This document shows positions 23,524 through 30,762 of a DNA stretch of 64,000 nucleotides, piece by piece. The DNA is taken from the NCBI GenBank assembly GCA_036389485.1, contig DASVPR010000035.1:62001-126000 (forward strand). Direction: 5' to 3'. Every line of letters starts with the position of its first letter. Position 1 is the first letter of the stretch. The translations under genes and the position numbers were made by a program. The notes below the pieces were generated by a model, which had not been told where the DNA came from, did not search any database, and saw nothing but the letters and a program-made list of their open reading frames with translations. Source of the DNA: CADCVT01 sp036389485. Lineage in GTDB: Bacteria; Actinomycetota; Thermoleophilia; Solirubrobacterales; Solirubrobacteraceae.

Positions 23524-24195
23524 ATGCGTCGCTGGTGGGACGGCGAAGAGTTCGACCCACACGAGATCGCTGCGGCAGTCAACGTGATCCGGGCGTGGCG
23601 TGCGCAGCATGCGCCGCCGCTGGCAAAGGTGGCCGTCGGATTGCGCTACTACGTCGACAAGCACACGACCGTCCGTCCGATTCGCGTTGGCCAGCGTCTC
23701 AAGCGTCTCAGGACCATCGTGGACAAGCTGAGCCGTGAACCAGGGATGGACCTCGCGCGGATGCACGACATCGGGGGCTGCCGCGCGGTCGTCGGGTCGG
23801 AGGCTGAGGTGCGAGCTATCGCCGCGCATCTCAAGCGGCGATGGGAATGGGAGCGCGAGTACGACTACATCGCCCAGCCCAAGCTGGAATCCGGGTACCG
23901 GGGTTACCACCTCGTCGTCAAGAAGGACCGGCTGCTCGTGGAGGTGCAGGTCAGAATGGTCATCCAGCACTCGTGGGCGGAGCTGGTTGAGATCGTCGAC
24001 CGCCTCAACCCCGACATCGAGCTCAAGGGGGGACGCGCTCCAGCCGAACTTACCGAGTACTACCGGCTAGGCTCGGATCTGCTGGCTGCGCGCGAGGCCG
24101 GGGAGGTCCCCGACGACGCAACTATCAAACGGTTCCGACGCCTGCACGAGACGGTAGCCTCGTACCTGCCGCCGAGACAGCAGCCACCTCTATGA
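23524..24195 (+). CDS. RelA/SpoT nucleotidyltransferase-domain protein (SAS-like)
   Basis: 223 residues. (p)ppGpp synthetase fold: LARMHDIGGCRAVV, YDYIAQPKLESGYRGYHLVVKK and LLVEVQVRMVIQHSWAELVE match the RelA/SpoT motifs (R-x-x-D, Y-R-G/S-x-H, E-x-Q-x-R...H-x-W-A). No HD hydrolase, TGS or ACT domain. Codon use is AT-richer than the surroundings. Followed with an ATGA overlap by a frameshifted partner. Could be a small alarmone synthetase, a tRNA-pyrophosphorylating toxSAS-type toxin, or a phage-defence effector; context favours an acquired accessory gene. No autonomous mobility genes seen. Confidence 0.8.
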   Translation: MRRWWDGEEFDPHEIAAAVNVIRAWRAQHAPPLAKVAVGLRYYVDKHTTVRPIRVGQRLKRLRTIVDKLSREPGMDLARMHDIGGCRAVVGSEAEVRAIAAHLKRRWEWEREYDYIAQPKLESGYRGYHLVVKKDRLLVEVQVRMVIQHSWAELVEIVDRLNPDIELKGGRAPAELTEYYRLGSDLLAAREAGEVPDDATIKRFRRLHETVASYLPPRQQPPL

Positions 24196-24511
24196 CCGGT
24201 CCGGAGCAGTACTTCATCCTCATCTACGACATCGTCGGCCGTACCCTCGAAATTCATCCGTTCGAGGACGACTACGAGTCAGCAGCTGCTGCCTATACGC
24301 AGTCGAGGACGAGCACCGCAGCGACCCCGCGAGCGAAGTCGTCCTGGTCGGCGCGGACTCGATTGACACGATCAAGACGACGCATTCGCATTACTTCTCG
24401 GAGCGTGCGGACGACCTCTTCGAGCAATTCCTGCGTACGACGTCACTCGAGGGCTCAGGCCGGGTCCTTCAGCGCGGCCGCCCGAAAAGACGCGCACGCG
24501 AGCGGCACTAG
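24192..24511 (+). pseudogene. Frameshifted partner of the RelA/SpoT-domain gene
   Basis: Starts MTGPEQYFILIYDIVGRTLEIHPF..., with ATGA overlap to the RelA/SpoT gene. After about residue 36 the frame degenerates to Arg/Ser-rich text, while the alternative frame continues smoothly: AVEDEHRSDPASEVVLVGAD, SIDTIKTTHSHYFSERADDL, FEQFLRTTSLEG, ending at TAG 24509-24511. The shift sits at GCCTATACGCAG; removing one TA restores one frame of ~106 residues. No family recognised. Broken gene, sequencing error or recoding site. The ~235 bp after it (24512-24745) holds only a 30-codon frame at 24641. Confidence 0.65.
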
Positions 24512-24730
24512 GGCACGAGACGGCGTCCGCCGCTAGGCGACATCAGCCGCTACTACTGGCTGGAGTGCTCGCGACGAGCAACCGGCGCTGGATGCCGAGC
24601 TTCCTGCGACAGCGACGGGACATGTGAGCACGGTCGCCAGATGTCAGCCGCGCGCGCGGTGCGGCTCATTGAGACCGGCGATCCGCGCGCGAGCCGCTCG
24701 GCAGCCGCCGAAGGTGCGGTCGCGGAGCGG

Positions 24731-24770
24731 TAGCCTGCCGCCGTCGTGACCGAGCTCGTCGTCATCGGGC
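24731..24770 (+). repeat. Right copy of duplicated gene start flanking the RelA island
   Basis: TAGCCTGCCGCCGTCGTGACCG.. with AGCTCGTCGTCATCGGGC, near-identical to 23281-23318. Here the start codon is GTG and the frame continues into a full gene. Confidence 0.75.
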
Positions 24771-25735
24771 GGTACGCCGCGGAGGTCGCGCGCGCGATCG
24801 ATCCGGACGCGTGGGTGCTCGACGAGGGGCAGGGGACGCCGGCGATCGCCGCGCGCCACGCGGGCCGCGAGCACGATCCGGCGAAGCTGCGCGACAGCGC
24901 GAAGGAGGCGGCGATCGTCGGGCTGGTCGGCAACCCGGTCGCGCCGCTCACCCCGCGCTACTCGCTCCGCGACCTCGCGGTCGAGCTGGCGGTGCCCGTC
25001 GTCGTGACTGTGAACGCCGAGCCGTCGCTCACCGGCCAGGCGCGCCTGTACGCCGAGGCGATGCGCGGCGTCGGCCTACCGGTCGCCGCGGTGGTGATCG
25101 CGGGCTGGCCCGAGCCCGCCGGCCGCGTGCTGCTCGACGAGCGGGTGATGCTCTACGAGGTCACGGAGATCCCGGTGCTGACGCTCTCGCCCGGCGAGAC
25201 CCCGGACTGGCCGCTCGACGAGTGGAAGGCGACGGAGCCGCTCGCCGGCGCCGGCGCGGTGAGGCCGCAGCGGGTGAGCCTCGAGCCCTACCGCGAGTGG
25301 CAGGGCGAGTCGCCGGGCGACCCGCGCAGCGCGCCGCGCCCCCGCATCATGGAGGCGATGCTCGAGATCGTCGCCGCCGAGGGGCCGGTCCTCGCGACCC
25401 GCGCGTACGCGATCTACAACAAGGCGGCCGGCGGGAAGAAGCTGACGTCGGTCGCCCGCGCGCCGCTGTCGAACTCGATCTACCACCTCGCGCGCGAGGG
25501 CAAGGTCGTGCTCGACGAGGACGACGTCGTCCGCCTGCCGGACACCGCTGCGGTGGTCGTGCGCGAGCTGGGGCCGCGCGAGCTGATCGAGGTGCCACTG
25601 GACGAGATCGCCGAGCTGATGCGCCGCCTCGGCCCGCAGGACGACCTGAAGCGCGCGGTCCTCAACACCTACGGCCTCATCCGGATGACGGCGCGCGCGG
25701 AGCAGTACCTCGCCGCCGCCGAGGAACGGCTGTGA
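24746..25735 (+). CDS. Hypothetical protein: BioD-like domain plus winged-helix-like C-terminus
   Basis: 329 residues, GTG start 9 nt after TAGCCT. Residues ~60-140 (GLVGNPVAPLTPRYSLRDLA VELAVPVVVTVNAE..., then AEAMRGVGLPVAAVVIAGWP) resemble the second half of dethiobiotin-synthetase/CobB-like P-loop proteins, but no Walker A is present. The C-terminal ~130 residues (IMEAMLEIVAAEGPVLATRAY... LSNSIYHLAREGKVVLDEDDVVRLP) look like a winged helix similar to DUF3320. GTGA overlap with the next gene suggests a two-gene unit. Function unknown; the pairing with an antitoxin-like protein is noted. Confidence 0.6.
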   Translation: MTELVVIGRYAAEVARAIDPDAWVLDEGQGTPAIAARHAGREHDPAKLRDSAKEAAIVGLVGNPVAPLTPRYSLRDLAVELAVPVVVTVNAEPSLTGQARLYAEAMRGVGLPVAAVVIAGWPEPAGRVLLDERVMLYEVTEIPVLTLSPGETPDWPLDEWKATEPLAGAGAVRPQRVSLEPYREWQGESPGDPRSAPRPRIMEAMLEIVAAEGPVLATRAYAIYNKAAGGKKLTSVARAPLSNSIYHLAREGKVVLDEDDVVRLPDTAAVVVRELGPRELIEVPLDEIAELMRRLGPQDDLKRAVLNTYGLIRMTARAEQYLAAAEERL

Positions 25736-26034
25736 CCGACGCGACTCGCCTCATGACGCGCCTCGGGCTCACGGACGACGAGCTGATGAGGATCCTCGAC
25801 GCCGACCCGCTCAGCGTCATCACCGACGACCTCGCCCACAAGCCCGAGATCGGGATCCTCCTCGCGCTGACGGAGGAGGCGGAGGAGCGCGTCGGCGCGG
25901 AAGTGCTCCGGCGCTGGCTCCGCGCCGGTGCGGAGCGACCGCTCGACGCGCTGCTGCGCCGCGACTTCGCGACGTTCGAGGACGCGCTCGGCGCGCTCGA
26001 GGAGCGCGGATTCGTGATCCGCGGCGGCCGCTGA
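25732..26034 (+). CDS. Small protein resembling MbcA/ParS/Xre antitoxin C-terminal domain
   Basis: 100 residues, GTG start overlapping the upstream stop. The string GLTDDELMRILDADPLSVI...ALTEEAEERVGAEVLRRWLRAGAERPLDALLRRDF..FEDALGALEERGF follows the spacing of the DUF2384/MbcA-ParS domain (W-L-x-x-x-x-RPLDLL), though the usual N-terminal HTH is weak. A RES-domain toxin, the usual partner, is not adjacent. Assignment is tentative. Confidence 0.45.
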   Translation: MTDATRLMTRLGLTDDELMRILDADPLSVITDDLAHKPEIGILLALTEEAEERVGAEVLRRWLRAGAERPLDALLRRDFATFEDALGALEERGFVIRGGR

Positions 26035-26048
26035 GCGCCGCGGCCGGA

Positions 26049-26324
26049 CTACTCGACTTCCGGCCGCTTGTCCCCCGGCCAGACGCCCGTGAGGTGCGCG
26101 AACGACTTCGCGCCGGCGCGCTGGATCGCCGCGCGGGTCACGAAGAACGTCAGGCCCTGGACGGCGGCCGCGCCGAGCACCTTCGGGTAGGTCGCCTCCT
26201 CGTGGTTGGCGCGCGGGGGCTCGCGGTCGTCGATCAGGCCCCAGACCTGCTCGAACACCTTCTTGGCGACCTGGCCGGCGATGATCCCGAGGGGGATGCT
26301 GAAGAACTTGTAGAGGAGCTTCAT
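26049..26324 (-). CDS. DUF4235-family small membrane protein
   Basis: 91 residues from MKLLYKFFSIPLGI; an upstream ATG (26348) lies within the intergenic promoter zone. Typical DUF4235 layout: a first helix (LYKFFSIPLGIIAGQVAKKVFEQVWGLID), a charged loop, and a second helix (YPKVLGAAAVQGLTFFVTRAAIQRAGA). The family is widespread in actinobacteria and of unknown function. TAGGTT lies 10 nt before its ATG on the minus strand. Divergent from the gene at 26381. Confidence 0.8.
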   Translation of the reverse strand: MKLLYKFFSIPLGIIAGQVAKKVFEQVWGLIDDREPPRANHEEATYPKVLGAAAVQGLTFFVTRAAIQRAGAKSFAHLTGVWPGDKRPEVE

Positions 26325-26380
26325 CCTGTCCCGCAACCTACCCGGCACAAGTCGACCGATGCATTGCCGATAATCAGGGC

Positions 26381-27091
26381 ATGGAGGGTGGTCCGGAGGA
26401 CGCCCGGCAGGAATCGGAGGAGCTGCTGCGTCGCGCGCTCCTCGACGCCGAAGCTGCGGCGTCGGTCGCGCTGCGCGTCCAGCCGCTCTCGACCTGCGAT
26501 GCCGTGACGATCATCTTCCACGGCCGGCGCGACCTCGGCACCGTCCAGACCTACGTCGCCCACGGCATGCTCGGCGCCGGGAACACCGTCGGCGCCGATC
26601 ACCTGCTTCGCGTCCCGTGCGACCTCGACCTCGCCGACGCCGCCGACCGCGACGAGGCCGAGGAGCTCTACGCCGCGCAGGCCAAGGCGCTGCGCGACGC
26701 GATCCGCGCCGCCGACACCGTCCTCGCCGTCTGGCGCGAGCCGCTCGAGCACGCGGTCGAGTCGACCGTCGAGATCGACTGCTCCATCGACCTCCGCGGC
26801 GTGCAGCTGCCCGCGCACCGGCTCATGCCCGTCTCGCTCGTCGCGCCCGAGCGCCGGCTCATGGCGGTGCCGGTCTGCGGCGCGCGCACGCTCGCTCAGG
26901 GGCTCCCGCCGATGGGGATCGCGCTCGCCCAGCAGGACGTCGCGCACGTCTACCCGCTCGCCGACGACCCCGAGGTCTGCGTCGGCGACTTCCTCGAGCG
27001 CGCCGCCGAGCACGCGCGCCGGACCGCGGAGCGCCTCGACCAGCAGGAGGCGTCGGTCGAGCGGTTCCTCGAGCTGAGCGGCGACGAGTGA
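26381..27091 (+). CDS. Hypothetical soluble protein, 236 aa
   Basis: Cytoplasmic-looking alpha/beta protein: an N-terminal acidic helix, a strand-rich middle (CDAVTIIFHGRRDLGTVQTYVAHGMLGAG...LLRVPCDLDLADA) and a long C-terminal helix (FLERAAEHARRTAERLDQQEASVERFLEL). Not recognised. A GATAAT hexamer ends 6 nt before the ATG, so probably a leaderless mRNA, and the stop overlaps the next gene's GTG, making a two-gene operon. Confidence 0.65.
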   Translation: MEGGPEDARQESEELLRRALLDAEAAASVALRVQPLSTCDAVTIIFHGRRDLGTVQTYVAHGMLGAGNTVGADHLLRVPCDLDLADAADRDEAEELYAAQAKALRDAIRAADTVLAVWREPLEHAVESTVEIDCSIDLRGVQLPAHRLMPVSLVAPERRLMAVPVCGARTLAQGLPPMGIALAQQDVAHVYPLADDPEVCVGDFLERAAEHARRTAERLDQQEASVERFLELSGDE

Positions 27092-27531
27092 GGCCCCGCA
27101 CCTGGGCGGTGCTGATCGCCGTCATGCTGTTCGGCGCGGCGAGCTTCCTGGTCGCGCGCTGGCTGTCGACGGACGGGGTCGAGCGCGCCAAGATCGAGCG
27201 CCTCCTCGAGGCGCAGGGGCGCGGCGACGCGGACGCGATGGCCCGCGAGATCGCCGACTGCTACTCGGCGTGCCGCAACCGGCTGGAGAAGCTCGCCCGC
27301 CGCCTGCGCAAGCCCGGCGCGGAGCTGCGGATCGCCCGCTACGACAGCGACACCAGCCGCGCGCTCGGAGAGAAGACGGGGCAGACCCGCGTCGTCTGGT
27401 TCCTGGGCGACGACCTGCCCACCGTGCAGTGCGTCGAGGTCAGGCGGAAGGGCAACCCGCTGACCGGGCCGACCGTTACCCTGCTGCGGCTCAGCGCCCC
27501 GATCGAGCGCGAAGCGCCCTGCCGCAACTGA
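27088..27531 (+). CDS. Membrane-anchored hypothetical protein, 147 aa
   Basis: GTG start overlapping the previous stop. N-terminal anchor TWAVLIAVMLFGAASFLVARWL, then an extracytoplasmic domain with four Cys (CYSACRN..., CVEV, CRN end), suggesting disulfides. The fold (ERAKIERLLEAQGRGDADAMAREIADC) resembles NTF2/SnoaL-like export domains such as that of the prs-linked lipoprotein, but similarity is weak. No function assigned. Confidence 0.65.
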   Translation: MRPRTWAVLIAVMLFGAASFLVARWLSTDGVERAKIERLLEAQGRGDADAMAREIADCYSACRNRLEKLARRLRKPGAELRIARYDSDTSRALGEKTGQTRVVWFLGDDLPTVQCVEVRRKGNPLTGPTVTLLRLSAPIEREAPCRN

Positions 27532-27563
27532 TCGCGGACGGGCGTGTTCACGCCCGCGTGCCC

Positions 27564-29429
27564 ATGAAGAGACTCGTCCCGATCCTGCTCGTCGCGCTCC
27601 TCGCACCCGCCGCCACGGCGGCCGCGCAGGACGTCCCGACCGAGCGCGTCCTCTACCAGGACGGGCACACCAACCGGTACCTGATGGAGGGCCAGTGGCT
27701 CTTCCGCCTGGATCCGACCGACGAAGGCGTGCGCAGCGGCTTCATGCGCGACACGGGCACCGACGGCTGGCAGCCCACCACCGTCCCGAACGCGTGGAAC
27801 GCGACCGACGAGAGCCCGGCGTCGATGCAGGGCACGATCGGCTGGTACCGCAAGGACTTCCGCCTGCCGAGCAGCTCCCGGCGCTACGACTGGATCCTGC
27901 GCTTCGAGTCCGTCAACTACCGCACCCGCGCGTGGCTGAACGGCAAGCCGATCGGCAAGAACACGGGCGCCTACCTGCCGTTCGAGCTGCGCATCCCGGC
28001 GACGGCCCTGAACCGCGGCGGCGTCAACCGCCTCGTGGTGCGGGTCGACAACGTCCGCCGCAGCTTCGACCTCCCCCCGGCCGGCTTCAGCCGCACCGCG
28101 GTCCCGACCGGCGGCTGGTGGAACTACGGCGGGATCCTGCGCGAGGTCTACCTCCGTCGCGCCGAGCGCGTGGCGATCAACACCGTCCAGGTGCTGCCGA
28201 ACCTCCCGTGCCGCACGTGCGCGGCGACGGTGACCGCCCGCGTGACGGTCAGGAACTTGACGAACCGCACGCAGCCGGTCACCGCGAGCGGGCGCTTCGG
28301 CAGCCAGCGGTTCCGCCTCGGCGGCGGCCGCATCCCCGCGCGCGGCTTCACGACGTTCACCGACTCGATCCGCGTCGGCGCGCCTCGCCTGTGGACGCCG
28401 CGCCGCCCCTCGCTCTACTCGACCTCGTTCTCGCTGCGCGCGGGCGGCCGCACGGTCGCGGGCTACCGCGCGCGCGCCGGCATCCGCTCCGTGAAGGTGA
28501 TAAATGGCCGGCTGACGCTCAACGGCCTGCCCGTGAACATCCGCGGCGTGGGCATGCACGAGGACGACCGCGCGGTCGGCTTCGCCATCGACAACGCCAA
28601 GCGCGAGGCGATCTTCAAGGACGCGCAGGACCTGGGCTCGACGATGCTGCGCGCGCACTACCCGTTGCACCCGTACTTTTACGAGCTGGCGGACGAGCGC
28701 GGGATGCTCATGTGGAGCGAGATCCCGATGTACTCCATGAAGACGGAGAGGCTGAAGAGCGTGATCGTGCGCAAGTCGGCCGCCAACGAGCTGCGCGACA
28801 ACGTGCTCGACAACGGGACGCACCCGTCGATCGTGGTCTGGTCGGTCGGCAACGAGCTGTCATCGAAGCCCGGCCCGACGCAGGGCGACTACCTGCGCCG
28901 CGCGGCCGAGCAGGCGCGCGCGATCGACCCGACCCGCGCGATCGGCTACGCGGTCGCCGGCTACCCGACCGCGGGCTGCCACACCGAGTACGCGCCGCTC
29001 GACGTCCTCGGCCTGAACGACTACTTCGGCTGGTACCCCGGCCCGGGCGGCCAGCTCGCCGATCGCACCTACCTGTCCGAGTACCTCGACGCGGTGCGCG
29101 CGTGCTACGCCGACAAGGCGATCATGATCACCGAGACGGGGGCGGAGGCGAACCGGAGCGGGCCCGTGGAGGAGAAGGGCACGTACGAGTTCCAGCAGGA
29201 CTACGTCAACTTCCACTTCGGCGTCTACGCGACGAAGCCGTGGCTGAGCGGCGCGCTCTACTGGGCGCTCAAGGAGTTCCGCGTCCGACCCGAGTGGGAG
29301 GGCGGCAACCCGCGGCCGCAGCCGCCGACCCATCAGAAGGGCGTCGTCGCGTTCGACGGCACGCGCAAGCCGGCGTTCGCCGACCTGCAGCGCTGGTTCA
29401 CCACGACCGACCAGTACCCGGGCCAGTAG
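27564..29429 (+). CDS. Secreted glycoside hydrolase family 2 (beta-galactosidase/glucuronidase-like)
   Basis: 621 residues; signal peptide MKRLVPILLVALLAPAATAAAQ supports this ATG. Domain order: GH2 sugar-binding beta-sandwich (GWYRKDFRLP..., FESVNYRTRAWLNGKPIGKNTGAYLPFEL), immunoglobulin-like domain, and TIM barrel from about residue 310 (INGRLTLNGLPVNIRGVGMHEDD). Acid/base Glu lies in SVGNELS (about E430) and nucleophile in ITETGAEA (about E524). Likely cleaves beta-galactosides or glucuronides in exported polysaccharide. Shares a neighbourhood with a GH31, hinting at glycan use. Confidence 0.9.
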   Translation: MKRLVPILLVALLAPAATAAAQDVPTERVLYQDGHTNRYLMEGQWLFRLDPTDEGVRSGFMRDTGTDGWQPTTVPNAWNATDESPASMQGTIGWYRKDFRLPSSSRRYDWILRFESVNYRTRAWLNGKPIGKNTGAYLPFELRIPATALNRGGVNRLVVRVDNVRRSFDLPPAGFSRTAVPTGGWWNYGGILREVYLRRAERVAINTVQVLPNLPCRTCAATVTARVTVRNLTNRTQPVTASGRFGSQRFRLGGGRIPARGFTTFTDSIRVGAPRLWTPRRPSLYSTSFSLRAGGRTVAGYRARAGIRSVKVINGRLTLNGLPVNIRGVGMHEDDRAVGFAIDNAKREAIFKDAQDLGSTMLRAHYPLHPYFYELADERGMLMWSEIPMYSMKTERLKSVIVRKSAANELRDNVLDNGTHPSIVVWSVGNELSSKPGPTQGDYLRRAAEQARAIDPTRAIGYAVAGYPTAGCHTEYAPLDVLGLNDYFGWYPGPGGQLADRTYLSEYLDAVRACYADKAIMITETGAEANRSGPVEEKGTYEFQQDYVNFHFGVYATKPWLSGALYWALKEFRVRPEWEGGNPRPQPPTHQKGVVAFDGTRKPAFADLQRWFTTTDQYPGQ

Positions 29430-29436
29430 TCGCCGC

Positions 29437-29442
29437 TATATT
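29437..29442 (+). promoter_or_regulatory. -10-like TATATT before rplY
   Basis: TATATT ends 11 nt before the rplY ATG at 29454; the most AT-rich hexamer of the set, with no ribosome-binding site following. Confidence 0.45.
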
Positions 29443-29453
29443 CGTCCGCCGTC

Positions 29454-30161
29454 ATGGCGAACGGCAGCACGACGCTCACCGTCACCCGTCGCGAGGCCGA
29501 GGGGTCCCGGGCCAACCGGCGCCTGCGCCGCGAGGGCCGCATCCCCGCCGTGGTGTACGGCGGCGGTGAGGACTGCACGCCGATCAGCGTCGACGCGCGC
29601 GAGCTGCGCCACGCGCTGCACGCGTCGGGCGCGGTCATCGAGCTGAACCTCGACGGCGCCACGACCAACGCCGTGCTGAAGGACGCGCAGTCCGACCCGG
29701 TCCGTGGCGACCTGTGGCACGTCGACTTCCTGCGCGTCCGCATGGACGTCGCGATCCAGTCGACGGTGGTCCTCGAGCTGACCGGCGTCGACGACGCGCC
29801 CGGGCACACCGAGGGCGGCGTGCTCGAGCAGCAGCTGCGCGAGCTGACGATCGAGGCGCTGCCGGGCGACATCCCCGAGAACATCACGCACGACGTCTCG
29901 GCCCTCGAGCTGAACGGCACCGTCCACGTCTCCGACCTCACCGCCCCCGAGGGCGTGAAGATCCTCGACGACCCCGAGAGCGTCGTCGCCTCGATGAGCC
30001 TGCCGCGCCTCGAGGTCGAGGAGCCCGAGGTGGAGACCGAGACCGAGGTCGTCGGCGAGGGCGAGGGCGAGGCCCTGGCCGCCGAGGGCGCGGACGCCGA
30101 GGCGCAGCCGGAGACCGGCGGGGCCGGCGCGGGCGAGCAGCCCGACACGACGTCCGAGTAG
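29454..30161 (+). CDS. rplY: 50S ribosomal protein L25/general stress protein Ctc
   Basis: 235 residues, the long Ctc form: L25 domain (TRREAEGSRANRRLRREGRIPAVVYGGGED...) binding 5S rRNA, then the TL5 C-terminal domain (VEIQ-type strands, LEIEALPGDIPENITHDVSAL). The last ~60 residues are a very acidic Glu/Ala tail, longer than usual. Followed 6 nt later by pth, the standard rplY-pth pair. Confidence 0.95.
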   Translation: MANGSTTLTVTRREAEGSRANRRLRREGRIPAVVYGGGEDCTPISVDARELRHALHASGAVIELNLDGATTNAVLKDAQSDPVRGDLWHVDFLRVRMDVAIQSTVVLELTGVDDAPGHTEGGVLEQQLRELTIEALPGDIPENITHDVSALELNGTVHVSDLTAPEGVKILDDPESVVASMSLPRLEVEEPEVETETEVVGEGEGEALAAEGADAEAQPETGGAGAGEQPDTTSE

Positions 30162-30167
30162 CGCGCC

Positions 30168-30752
30168 ATGCGCTTGCGCCGTCAGGCGACGGCACCGGTG
30201 GACTGGCTCGTCGTCGGGCTCGGCAACCCCGGGACGAAGTACGCGGGCTCCCCGCACAACGTCGGCTTCGAGGTCGCGGACGCGCTCGCGCGCCGGTGGG
30301 ACCTCCCGTCGGCGAAGAAGAGGTTCAACGGGCTGGTGACGGAGGGCCGAACCGGGCCGGGCGGTGCGCGCGTCGCCGTCCTGCTTCCCCAGACGTACAT
30401 GAACGAGGCGGGCCGCTCGGTCGGCCCGGCGCGCGGCGCCTACAAGGTGCCGCTCGAGCGGGTGCTCGTCCTGCACGACGAGATCGACCTGCCGTTCGGG
30501 GAGATCCGCACGCGGCTCGGCGGCGGGCTGGCCGGCCACAACGGGCTGAAGTCGCTGAAGCGCGAGCTCGGCGACGCGGGGTTCACGCGCGTGCGCGTGG
30601 GCGTCGGCCGCCCGGACTCGACCGACCCGGAGGTCGTCGCCGCCTACGTGCTCGGCCGCTGGCGGCAGCCGCGCGAGGACGTCCAGGACCTCGTGGCCCG
30701 CGCCGCCGAAGCCGCGGAGAGCATCGTCCTCGGCGGTCAGCCACCCACCTAG
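30168..30752 (+). CDS. pth: Peptidyl-tRNA hydrolase
   Basis: 194 residues. Family signatures: LVVGLGNPGTKYAGSPHNVGFEV with the catalytic His near residue 30, PQTYMNEAGRSV, VLHDEIDLPFG (catalytic Asp) and GGGLAGHNGLKSLKRELG. Releases peptides from drop-off peptidyl-tRNA. Preceded by rplY; its TAG stop begins the putative -10 of the GH31 gene, which separates pth from mfd here. Confidence 0.96.
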   Translation: MRLRRQATAPVDWLVVGLGNPGTKYAGSPHNVGFEVADALARRWDLPSAKKRFNGLVTEGRTGPGGARVAVLLPQTYMNEAGRSVGPARGAYKVPLERVLVLHDEIDLPFGEIRTRLGGGLAGHNGLKSLKRELGDAGFTRVRVGVGRPDSTDPEVVAAYVLGRWRQPREDVQDLVARAAEAAESIVLGGQPPT

Positions 30753-30755
30753 ACT
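30750..30755 (+). promoter_or_regulatory. -10-like TAGACT fused to pth stop codon
   Basis: The pth stop TAG starts the hexamer TAGACT, which ends 7 nt before the GH31 GTG at 30763. Confidence 0.45.
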
Positions 30756-30762
30756 TCGCACG

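Noticed and set aside
23376..23738. 120-codon plus-strand frame inside the RelA island
   Set aside because: Overlaps the RelA/SpoT gene out of frame and becomes Arg/Ala-rich; no start signal.
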